The position numbers and the translations under genes were made by a program. From a bacterium (GTDB lineage: Bacteria; Planctomycetota; Planctomycetia; Pirellulales; Pirellulaceae): a stretch of 64,000 bases of DNA. The stretch is from assembly GCA_030430075.1 (NCBI GenBank), contig JAUIGN010000050.1:1-64000 (forward strand). Direction: 5' to 3'. Within the stretch, counting starts at the first letter, position 1, and each line of letters opens with the position of its first letter. Positions 44,966 through 52,096 of the stretch are shown one piece after another. Under the pieces are notes generated by a model. That model had not been told where the DNA came from and searched no databases. It was given only the letters and a program-made list of their open reading frames with translations.

Positions 44966-45083
44966 GAGCGAGGCTGGACCTCGCACTCATTGCGAGCGAA
45001 CACTTGCGACATGTTCATTCGCTCCCGTTGGCCGTTCGAAGGTGACTCAAAACGAACGACACCGGATCCACCCGGCTGCTAGC
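44966..45083 (+). repeat. Dispersed repeat family 1, copy D (diverged)
   Basis: Begins GAGCGAGGCTGGACCTCG, has GACATGTTCATTCGCTCC, CGTTGGCCG and GTGACTCAAAACGAA at the positions where copies A-C have the corresponding words, and ends in CTAGC at 45079. Its CTAG overlaps the stop codon of comF on the minus strand. Confidence 0.65.
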
Positions 45084-46053
45084 CTGTACCTCGGGCGACC
45101 ACCGCGACCGAAACACGGCCTGCGCCCGCCTGCCGCAGCACGCGGGACAGTTCGTCGGCCGTGGCCCCCGTCGTCATCACATCATCCACCAACAACACAT
45201 GGGCCCCCGTAATATCGTAGCCCGCGGATACCGAGAAGGCGTGGCGAACGTTTCTGCGTCGTTGATCGGGCAGCAAGGTTCCCTGTTTTCGGGTTGTTCG
45301 CCGGCACCGCAGTAGATCGATAAGTGCAGGGACAGACAAGGCTTGCGCCATCGTCTCCGTGAGCACTTCGGGGGGATTGGTCCCGCGTTCCAGGCGGCGA
45401 ATCCAATGCATGGGGGCCGGTGCGATCAGGTCCGGCAGGTCCTTCGCCATGGCGCCAGTCTCCAGAGCGGGTCGGCAGCTACCGACCGCCGTCATCTGCG
45501 AGTCGTTCGGGTGTTGCTGCGGAGCGGCCGGCGTTCCAGCCATGCCGCTCGATCCACCCAGACGCGGACGGCCCGCGTCGGCCGCGGCGGCGCCGTTTGC
45601 CGGCGCACCGACGTCCAGAACCCGTTCGGCCAATAGCCGGCCCATCGTCAGGGTGAGTGTTTCGCCCTGCACACGCTTCATCCTGAGCACGGCATCCCGC
45701 AACGGGCCCTGGTAAAGGCCTAACGCCTGAACTCGAGAAAACCGAAACCGGGCCGTTCGGCAGGCGGGGCAGGGGCCTGAGCCGGGCAAGGCCGGATGGG
45801 GCAGCGGCATGGCACAGGCGTTGCAAAGTGCCCGGCGAGCTCCCAAACCTGCTCGGCAGGCCGCGCAGACGTGAACCTCCTTGTCCGGCCCGATGTCCTG
45901 CGAACATAGCTGGCAGACAGGGGGGCAGACGAGGTCCGCTGCGGCCAGGCTGCCCCGCCGCACCAATCCCACGGCCCGCTCGACCAGTTGCCAGCCGGCC
46001 GATCGTCCGGGCGGTGTGGCAGCTTGAAGTTTGAATTCGGCGATTCTCGGCAT
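45079..46053 (-). CDS. ComF family phosphoribosyltransferase-like protein
   Basis: A 324-residue cytoplasmic protein. The N-terminus is a zinc-ribbon pair (CPPVCQLC, CAAC, CNACAMPLP, CPAC) and the C-terminus a PRTase fold with the PRPP-binding loop VLLVDDVMTTGATADE. ComF is needed for DNA uptake in competent bacteria, though in many genomes the role is unclear. An unusual poly-Ala/Pro insert (about residues 165-215, ANGAAAADAGRPRLGG) is not seen in the standard ComF. The start MPRIAEF has GGGGAACGG upstream. Its TAG stop lies in the end of a dispersed repeat. Confidence 0.88.
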   Translation of the reverse strand: MPRIAEFKLQAATPPGRSAGWQLVERAVGLVRRGSLAAADLVCPPVCQLCSQDIGPDKEVHVCAACRAGLGARRALCNACAMPLPHPALPGSGPCPACRTARFRFSRVQALGLYQGPLRDAVLRMKRVQGETLTLTMGRLLAERVLDVGAPANGAAAADAGRPRLGGSSGMAGTPAAPQQHPNDSQMTAVGSCRPALETGAMAKDLPDLIAPAPMHWIRRLERGTNPPEVLTETMAQALSVPALIDLLRCRRTTRKQGTLLPDQRRRNVRHAFSVSAGYDITGAHVLLVDDVMTTGATADELSRVLRQAGAGRVSVAVVARGTG

Positions 46054-46110
46054 CCGTTCCCCGAAGCGACTTGCAGTAAATCGACTGTTCTTGTGAATCA
46101 CGCACCGCGC

Positions 46111-46116
46111 TATAAT
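46111..46116 (+). promoter_or_regulatory. Candidate -10 element
   Basis: TATAAT with a weak TTCTTG 17 bp upstream at 46088-46093, in the divergent gap between comF and the aminotransferase, 155 bp before its start. Three 18-bp repeats follow immediately. Confidence 0.4.
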
Positions 46117-46117
46117 T

Positions 46118-46173
46118 GCGCGCTGGACGGCACCTGCGCGCTAGACGGCACCTGCGCGCTGGACGGCACCTGC
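46118..46173 (+). repeat. 18-bp triple repeat in the aminotransferase leader
   Basis: Three tandem copies of GCGCTGGACGGCACCTGC (one has TAGAC) right after the candidate -10 box, so they would lie in the 5' untranslated region. The start codon is 100 bp downstream. Confidence 0.75.
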
Positions 46174-46271
46174 CGGCTCGTTCCGTGGGCGTATTTCCCA
46201 GTTTCATCCATCTTGACCGAATTCGGCAACCTGCCCTATCGTACCGAACCCGCGCTTTCGAGGTAACTGCA

Positions 46272-47564
46272 GTGAACGCTTCTACCATGTCCAACCCTTA
46301 TTCACCCAGCAAACGGGCCGAAATGGCGGCCGGCCAGCCAATTTCGATGTTGATGGCCCACGCCTTGGAGAACGCTGACCTGTTGTCGCTGGCTGCCGGG
46401 TTCGTGGACGAGGCGACCCTGCCGACCGACGCTGTGCGCGAGGCCTGCAACGCGATCATGGGTGACGAGCGGGCGGCGCGGGCTGCCTTGCAATACGGGT
46501 CGACCGCGGGCAACCGCCGGCTTCGAGCCATGTTGTTGGACCGCTTCCTGGCCGATCAATCGACTTCGCTCGCCAGTCCGCCCGGCATCGACCAGGTGGT
46601 GATCACGGCCGGCAGCAACCAACTGCTCCACTTGATTGCCGAGAGCATTCTCGATCCGGGTGATTTAGTGCTCTGCACAGCGCCGACCTACTTCGTTTTC
46701 CTGGGGACGCTGGCCAACGTCGGCGCGCGGGGACACGGCATTGAGACCGATGATAAGGGCATGATCCCCGAGTCGCTCGACGACCACCTCGCTCACCTCA
46801 ACGCGGCCGGAGAACTGGCCCGGGTGAAAGCCATCTATCTGGTGCCCTACTTTGACAACCCGCAAGGCATCACCACGTCACCTCAACGGACCGCCCGGAT
46901 CGTCGAGATTGCCAAGCGATGGTCGATCGACCACACGATCCACGTTATCGCTGACGAGGCGTATCGGGAGCTGCGCTATTCGGGTCCGCAGGTCGATAGC
47001 GCGCGCGCCTACGACGACGATGGCGAAACCGTAATCGTCGCGGGGACGTTTTCCAAGTCATTTTCTCCGGGGTTGCGTGTCGGCTGGGGAATGTTGCCCA
47101 GAAATCTGGTCGAACCGGTCTGCAACCAGAAGGGGAACATGGATTTCGGATCGCCGAACTTCGCCCAGTCCATCATCTGCTATGCCGTCGAGCACGGGTT
47201 GTTCGATCGGCAGATCGAAGTCCTCCGGCAAGGCTATGCGCCCAAGCTCCAGGCCATGCTCGAAGCGGCCGATGAATTTCTGGGTCCGATCGAGGGGACC
47301 AGTTGGACGCACCCCACCGGCGGGCTCTATGTCTGGGCCAGGATGCCGAACGGCTTGAACACCGGTCCGGACGGCCCCCTGTTTCAGCGGGCCATCGAGG
47401 AGGGCATGCTGTACGTCCCGGGCAGATACTGTTTTCCGCTCGAAGGCGAACCGGTGCCGGAGAACACGATGCGATTGAGCTTCGGTGTGCAGACCGCCGA
47501 GAGAATTCGCGAAGGGATGCGGGCCTTGGCGACCGCGGTTCGCAAAGCACAAGCCACTCGCTGA
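46272..47564 (+). CDS. PLP-dependent aminotransferase (class I/II, LysN-like)
   Basis: A 430-residue cytoplasmic aminotransferase. It has SLAAGFVDEATLP (substrate loop), the QYGSTAGNRRLRAML segment, the VLCTAPTYFVFLG cofactor region and the PLP lysine in AGTFSKSFSPGLRVGWGM (Lys near residue 262). Sequence style matches the 2-aminoadipate transaminase group, which acts on diverse amino acids. GAGGTAA before the GTG at 46272 supports this start, though an ATG 15 bp later is possible. The LptF-type gene follows 50 bp downstream. Confidence 0.88.
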   Translation: MNASTMSNPYSPSKRAEMAAGQPISMLMAHALENADLLSLAAGFVDEATLPTDAVREACNAIMGDERAARAALQYGSTAGNRRLRAMLLDRFLADQSTSLASPPGIDQVVITAGSNQLLHLIAESILDPGDLVLCTAPTYFVFLGTLANVGARGHGIETDDKGMIPESLDDHLAHLNAAGELARVKAIYLVPYFDNPQGITTSPQRTARIVEIAKRWSIDHTIHVIADEAYRELRYSGPQVDSARAYDDDGETVIVAGTFSKSFSPGLRVGWGMLPRNLVEPVCNQKGNMDFGSPNFAQSIICYAVEHGLFDRQIEVLRQGYAPKLQAMLEAADEFLGPIEGTSWTHPTGGLYVWARMPNGLNTGPDGPLFQRAIEEGMLYVPGRYCFPLEGEPVPENTMRLSFGVQTAERIREGMRALATAVRKAQATR

Positions 47565-47614
47565 CCGGGCCAGGGCCAGCGAACCGGACCACGTCATTCT
47601 GGAAACGGACTTCC

Positions 47615-48748
47615 ATGAAAACCTATGACCGTTACCTTCTTCGCTTGTTCGTGCGCGTCCTGGTGGTTTGCTTTGCCAGCATCACCGGGCTCTACGTGGT
47701 GATCGACGCGTGTGGTAATGCGGACGAATTCATGGAGTATGGCGAGCAACAACATGGGTTGCTGCCCGTGCTGGCCGACTACTATTCATCGCGCGTCCCC
47801 TGGTTCTTCGATCAGATCAGCGCGATGTTGACCCTGATTGCGGCGTTGTTTTCGATCGCCTGGCTCAAACGCAGCAACGAAATGACCGCCTTGATGGCGG
47901 CCGGGATTCCCACAGCGCGAATTATCCGGCCGTTGTTGTTGGCCGCGTTGACCGTCAGCCTGATGGCGGCGGCCAACCGCGAGTTGCTGATCCCGCGCGT
48001 CCGGGACAAGCTGACCCGGAACGCCCAGGATTGGCTGGGAGAACAGGCGCGGACCGTGGAACCGGTCAGCGACAACAAGACGGGCGTTTTGATCAACGGG
48101 CTCCACACCTACGCGGTCGACCAGCGGATCGAACGGGCCGTCTTTCGCCTTCGGCGACGGTTGGGCAGCTTTGGACGCAAACTCGAGGCGGAAAACGCCT
48201 ACTACCGGCCGGCGACGGAGAAACACCCCGGCGGGTACCTGCTGCGCGAGGTGGAACCCGAACAGATCGCCGGCCAGGCGACGGCCCTCCTGGACGGCGA
48301 ACCGGTGATCTTCAGCCCGCTCGATACGGAGTGGTTGGAGCCGAACGAGTGCTTTGTGGTCAGCGCGATCACCTTTGACCAGTTGGCCGGCGGCAGCCAA
48401 TGGCGGCAACTCGCATCCACGGTCGACCTGATCCGAGGAACCCGCAATCCCAGCCTTTCTTTCGGTCTGGACGCCCGGGTCACGATCCATGCCCGCTTCG
48501 TCAAACCGGTTCTGGATATGTCGCTCTTCCTGATCGGCCTCCCGCTGGTGCTGTCGCAGCGCAACAGCAATGTCTTTGTGGCGGCCGGTTGGTGTCTGGC
48601 ACTCGTCGTCGGCTTCATCATGATGCTGATGGTCTGCCATGCGATCGGGGCCAACGGCGGCCTGCTCTCGCCAGTCGCCGCGGCTTGGCTCCCTCTGATC
48701 GTCTTCGCGCCGCTGGCGGCCGCCGTCTCCCACTCGCTGTGGGAGTAG
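47615..48748 (+). CDS. LptF/LptG family permease
   Basis: A 377-residue inner-membrane protein of the YjgP/YjgQ family that transports lipopolysaccharide with LptB. It opens MKTYDRYLLRLFVRVLVVCFA, with membrane helices at about 15-35, 63-82, 100-122 and three more at about 300-375. A large periplasmic beta-jellyroll domain lies between (about 125-290). The KRSNEMTALMAAGIP coupling segment is present. The partner genes lptG, lptB and lptA are not in the window. It follows the aminotransferase. Confidence 0.92.
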   Translation: MKTYDRYLLRLFVRVLVVCFASITGLYVVIDACGNADEFMEYGEQQHGLLPVLADYYSSRVPWFFDQISAMLTLIAALFSIAWLKRSNEMTALMAAGIPTARIIRPLLLAALTVSLMAAANRELLIPRVRDKLTRNAQDWLGEQARTVEPVSDNKTGVLINGLHTYAVDQRIERAVFRLRRRLGSFGRKLEAENAYYRPATEKHPGGYLLREVEPEQIAGQATALLDGEPVIFSPLDTEWLEPNECFVVSAITFDQLAGGSQWRQLASTVDLIRGTRNPSLSFGLDARVTIHARFVKPVLDMSLFLIGLPLVLSQRNSNVFVAAGWCLALVVGFIMMLMVCHAIGANGGLLSPVAAAWLPLIVFAPLAAAVSHSLWE

Positions 48749-48918
48749 CCCGGCTGATTCACGAACGGACGACGATTCATGGCAAGCCGCCGTGTTGTCG
48801 TCTTCCGCGGTGAACTCATCCACAACGCCGTGCATGTCAGCCGGAACGCGCTACCGCCCGGTGTGCTCTGCGATCAAGGAAACCGGGGCCAACGCCCAAC
48901 GGCTGATGAGTCACCAGG
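48746..48918 (+). repeat. Dispersed repeat family 2, copy 3
   Basis: Begins at the TAG stop of the permease gene (TAGCCCGGCTGATTCACG), continues ACGACGATTCATGGCAAG and GCGGTGAACTC, and ends with GAAACCGGGGCCAACGCCC then ACGGCTGATGAGTC. The order is the same as in copy 2. Confidence 0.8.
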
Positions 48919-49186
48919 TAGGCGTCCGATGTGCTCAGCGTGGACGGGGCAGTGAAGAACCTGCCGCACTCCGCGCCTCATTCCGGGGCGTCTCGATCCG
49001 TTCCTCGTCCCAATCCCGTTCCACGATCCCGTCCCGCGCGGGTTTCTCCGTGATGCGTGTTGCAGGTGACGGATGGAACGGGGGGAGCCCGAAAGCGCCG
49101 GCAAGCCGCTCCTGATGGCTGCCTGCACAACCGGACCCGGCAGGTGGAAAACGCAGAATTAGTCAAGTTTTCTTAATGCTCGAAAT
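48919..49186. other. Non-coding stretch before flp
   Basis: About 270 bp with no ORF or strong structure that I can support. The sequence becomes clearly AT-richer after about 49150, where the flp promoter region begins. Confidence 0.4.
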
Positions 49187-49214
49187 TTGACAGAGCCCCC
49201 TCGTGTAATACGTT
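49187..49214 (+). promoter_or_regulatory. Candidate flp promoter
   Basis: A perfect TTGACA at 49187-49192 with TACGTT 16 bp further at 49209-49214. The -10 is weak; a TAATAC at 49206 would be too close. It lies 220 bp before the flp start. Confidence 0.35.
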
Positions 49215-49220
49215 TCCAAT

Positions 49221-49250
49221 GTGGGGGCAAACCTTGGGTTTCTCTCCCAC
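49221..49250 (+). promoter_or_regulatory. Leader hairpin upstream of flp
   Basis: GTGGGGGCAAACC and GGTTTCTCTCCCAC form a long stem with one internal bulge around TTG, just downstream of the candidate promoter. It has no T-tract, so it may act in the 5' leader of flp, for RNA stability or as a protein site. Confidence 0.4.
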
Positions 49251-49434
49251 GTGAGGGCATCCCGCGGGCGTTCCGAGCGTCCTTTTTCGACCGCTCAACT
49301 CTGCCGGGTTTACTGTGCAATCGCATTTGTTGGCACATGCCTAACCTCGTTTCGAATCCTAGGCTTGTTTCGTTGGTTTTGCTTTTCTGGCCAAACGTGA
49401 GGTCGGACGCAGCCGTAAATGTTGGGAGATAGTT

Positions 49435-49614
49435 ATGAAGAATTTCACCACCAAAGTCGCGCGATTTCTGAAGTCTGAAGATGGCCCCACGGCCGTCGAG
49501 TACGCCGTGATGTTGGCCCTGATCGTGATCGTTTGCCTGACGGCGATTACCGCTGTTGGTACGCAGGCGGCCAAGCAGTTCAACAACATTGCCGATCAGA
49601 TCGGCAGCAATTAG
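49435..49614 (+). CDS. flp: Flp/Fap type pilin
   Basis: A 59-residue Tad pilin precursor, MKNFTTKVARFLKSEDG then PTAVEYAVMLALIVIVC. Gly17 is the processing site and Glu at +5 of the mature protein plus the following Tyr match the Flp motif G/xxxxEY. The hydrophobic helix covers residues about 22-42. GGGAG lies 8 bp before the ATG. It is the structural subunit of the Tad pilus, processed by the peptidase encoded at 50007. A terminator follows, so most transcription probably ends here, giving much pilin and less machinery. Confidence 0.95.
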   Translation: MKNFTTKVARFLKSEDGPTAVEYAVMLALIVIVCLTAITAVGTQAAKQFNNIADQIGSN

Positions 49615-49668
49615 AGCTGCGTTTTCGCCCTTGTCTCGCACAGACAAGCGCTTGCGATGCAAGACCAA

Positions 49669-49701
49669 CCCCCGTGGCGATTCTCGCCACGGGGGAGTTT
49701 T
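49669..49701 (+). terminator. Terminator after flp
   Basis: A perfect 12-bp stem, CCCCCGTGGCGA with TCGCCACGGGGG, loop TTC, followed by AGTTTTG. It separates flp from the rest of the Tad genes. Confidence 0.85.
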
Positions 49702-49821
49702 GCGCTTGTAGGTACCTGCGGTGAAGGTCCACCTGCGGACGGCGGTCAGTCGCGGTAACTTCCACGATGCGGCCACCGCACCGGCGTTCACCAAACACGA
49801 ATCACCTGGGGGAACGAAACA

Positions 49822-49932
49822 ATGTACGGGTTGGGTTCTGCGGACGCCTTCACGCACGCATTTGAAATTGTTTGCTGTTTCGTAACCGCCATCACCGCAG
49901 TCATAAGCTACCTATTGACCATGCGGTTCTAG
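49822..49932 (+). CDS. 36-residue membrane peptide
   Basis: ATG at 49822 with GGGGGA about 8 bp upstream opens a 36-codon frame, MYGLGSADAFTHAF then EIVCCFVTAITAVISYLL and TMRF. It is one hydrophobic helix with two adjacent Cys. It lies between flp and the prepilin peptidase, where Tad loci in other bacteria sometimes have small accessory pilin-like genes. No prepilin cleavage motif is present, so I do not call it a pilin. The good ribosome binding site argues for expression. Confidence 0.5.
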   Translation: MYGLGSADAFTHAFEIVCCFVTAITAVISYLLTMRF

Positions 49933-50006
49933 AGGCCACGGTCGGACTCTGGCGGAAATATCACACGGACGGCATGCACGGGGACGCGAACAGACGGGGA
50001 ATGAAG

Positions 50007-50591
50007 ATGGAACTGCTCACAAGCTTGCAAGTCGGTGTAGTCGAGAACTGGCATATCTGGTTCCTCTCCACCGCCATGGTCGTGGCCGCGGTCATCGACG
50101 GTGTCAAACTGAAAGTACCTAACTGGTTGACCTACCCGCTGATCGTCAGCGGCTGGGCCTTTAGCGCCATTTCCTACGGACTCAACGGTGACCCCTGGCT
50201 CGAAGGACTCGGTTGGAGCCTGCTGGGAACGCTGGTCGGACTGGCCATCCTGCTGCCCGCCTATTCCATCGGCGGCATGGGAGCCGGTGACGTGAAACTG
50301 CTGATGGGCTGCGGTGCCTGGGTCCACGTGACCGCCACCGTCTACGCCTACTGTGTGGGATCGATCGTGGGCGGATTCATCGCGATCGGAATGGTCCTCC
50401 TGTCCGGCACCTGGAAGCACCACTATCGCCAGTTCTTCACGATTCTCAACGAAATCAACGTCCTGCGTGATCCGGACAAGTTGGCCCAGATCGCCGCCGG
50501 GCGGAAGGACACCATGCGAAAACTACCCTACGGCATTCCGATTACGATCGGAGCCCTTTGCTACTTCGGCTGGATGGGAATGCTTGTCTAG
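50007..50591 (+). CDS. cpaA: Prepilin peptidase, A24 family (CpaA)
   Basis: A 194-residue polytopic membrane aspartyl protease that cleaves and processes the Flp prepilin. First catalytic Asp lies in VAAVIDGVKLKVPNWLTYP, second in GGMGAGDVKLLMG, the GxGD motif. About five to six helices are predicted. GGGGA 6 bp before this ATG decides it over the ATG two codons upstream. The gene ends at TAG which is the left end of dispersed repeat copy B. CpaB follows 342 bp later. Confidence 0.92.
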   Translation: MELLTSLQVGVVENWHIWFLSTAMVVAAVIDGVKLKVPNWLTYPLIVSGWAFSAISYGLNGDPWLEGLGWSLLGTLVGLAILLPAYSIGGMGAGDVKLLMGCGAWVHVTATVYAYCVGSIVGGFIAIGMVLLSGTWKHHYRQFFTILNEINVLRDPDKLAQIAAGRKDTMRKLPYGIPITIGALCYFGWMGMLV

Positions 50592-50703
50592 CGAGGCCGG
50601 GCCTCGGACCAATCGCGAGCTGACGCTCGCGGCATGTTCGTCCGCTCCCGCTGGTCGCTCAAACTTGACTCATTTGTAAAGCGAAACCTGATACAAGCCA
50701 TCT
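50588..50703 (+). repeat. Dispersed repeat family 1, copy B
   Basis: Begins CTAGCGAGGCCGGGCCTCGG, overlapping the cpaA stop, continues GCGAGCTGACGCTCGC, GGCATGTTCG, CGCTCCCGCTGGTCGCTC, AACTTGACTCATTTGTAAA and ends ATACAAGCCATCT. The first and second parts are each palindromic (6-bp stems), so the RNA would form two adjacent hairpins. Confidence 0.9.
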
Positions 50704-50766
50704 CGTCAGGTTCAAGATGAAGAAACTAGGTCATTCGGGGCAGCCGCAAAGCACAGGCGGGATGAG

Positions 50767-50796
50767 TTGAAGTTAACGGCGCAGCCGTTCAACTTG
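50767..50796 (+). promoter_or_regulatory. Hairpin in the cpaA-cpaB gap
   Basis: GAAGTTAACGGC-GCA-GCCGTTCAACTTG, a 12-bp stem with one bulged base, between the dispersed repeat and cpaB. No T-tract follows. The rest of the 340-bp gap contains no gene I can support. Confidence 0.4.
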
Positions 50797-50933
50797 TACA
50801 AAATGTGTCGATCGTCCCGAAAACAACGAGGAGCAGGTTCCGCGGCTAGGTGTTCGAATTCGAGCCAGCCAACGACCCGCTCGGGCGGCAATGACTCCCG
50901 CAGGGCCGTCAATCTTACGACAAGGAATATCGG

Positions 50934-52028
50934 ATGCGTGCCAAGAACATGATGCTGTTTGTGATTGCGGTCGGCTGTGGCCTGGTCGCGTCCATCGGGG
51001 TCAGCCAATACATGGAGCGAGCATCTGGTGCCGGGACACCGGAGATGGAGACGTCCAAGATTTTTGTTGCCATTACGGACATCAGTCCGGGCCAGAAGCT
51101 GGACGCTCAAAACGTCAAGTTGGAGGAATGGCCACAGGACCGGGTTCCGGACGGAGCCATCTCCGACCTGGAGCAGCTCGAGGATCGTTTCACGAAGGTC
51201 CGGTTGTATGCCGGCGAACCGATCATGTCAGCCAAGATGATGGATACGAACGACCGGGGCAGCGAGGCGATCACGATTCCCAAGGGGTATCGCGTGGTCT
51301 CCGTTCCCGTAACGGTCGACACGGCGGTTTCTGGATTGCTGCAACCGGGAGATCGCGTCGATCTGCTCGCCTTCTTCCGCAAGAACTCGGAAATCCCCGA
51401 GACGGCCACACGGACCTTGTTGCGTGATGTGAACGTATTCGGAGTCGACGGGACGACCGATCGCAGCGTCGACGCGGACGGAGAGACGCGCAACCTGCGC
51501 ACGGTCTCATTGTTGGTGACACCGAAGCAGGCGGAAACGGTGATGCTCGGCAAGGAACTGGGGACACTCTTCTTGAGTCTCCGGCGGCCGGATGAATCGT
51601 CGGAATACATCAGCGACGGCGAGACCGTCAGTTCGCTGCTTGGCCAGGTCTCTGAAAACGCCAATGAAAAAAAGAACAAGCGTGTCGACGAGAACGCGGA
51701 TTTCGCTCAGTGGCTGAATCAGCAGGACGCCGGGTCCGCGGTGCCTGTGTCGGCCGCGGCTGACGAGCCGGTGTGGAAGATGATCGTCCTCTCGCCGAAC
51801 GGGAGCCGCGAATTTCAATGGTCGGATGAGAACACGCTGCCCCGGGAAGTCACGGCGGAGCCGGAACCGGCGCCCGCGGCTCCACCGGCGCCGGCAGTGA
51901 CTTCGCCGGTGAAAGAACCGGGCCCACCCAGTCAGCCGATCAGCGAACGGTTGACGGACGGACCAGCGGAAGCAGACGAAATACGATTTGACTGGGATGC
52001 ATCTGACAGGACGTCAGCCGGGACCTGA
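50934..52028 (+). CDS. cpaB: Tad pilus assembly protein CpaB (RcpC)
   Basis: A 364-residue protein with an N-terminal membrane anchor (MMLFVIAVGCGLVASIGV) and a SAF domain (IFVAITDISPGQKLDAQNVKLEEWP, about 42-105). The RcpC/CpaB domain follows, with VVSVPVTVDTAVSGLLQPGDRVDLLAFF and VSLLVTPKQAETVMLG. CpaB is thought to support the secretin and pilus passage across the periplasm. The C-terminal 70 residues are a Pro/Ala/Glu-rich linker (EPEPAPAAPPAPAV) longer than usual. CpaC follows 68 bp later. Confidence 0.93.
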   Translation: MRAKNMMLFVIAVGCGLVASIGVSQYMERASGAGTPEMETSKIFVAITDISPGQKLDAQNVKLEEWPQDRVPDGAISDLEQLEDRFTKVRLYAGEPIMSAKMMDTNDRGSEAITIPKGYRVVSVPVTVDTAVSGLLQPGDRVDLLAFFRKNSEIPETATRTLLRDVNVFGVDGTTDRSVDADGETRNLRTVSLLVTPKQAETVMLGKELGTLFLSLRRPDESSEYISDGETVSSLLGQVSENANEKKNKRVDENADFAQWLNQQDAGSAVPVSAAADEPVWKMIVLSPNGSREFQWSDENTLPREVTAEPEPAPAAPPAPAVTSPVKEPGPPSQPISERLTDGPAEADEIRFDWDASDRTSAGT

Positions 52029-52096
52029 ATCAGGTCGCGGAACTTCAATTAATCGATCGCGTTGATGATTAACGCAACATCGCAAGGAAGCGAAGC

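Noticed and set aside
49330..49350. TGGCAC motif upstream of flp as a sigma-54 promoter
   Set aside because: The GC element is present but no TTGC follows at the right spacing.
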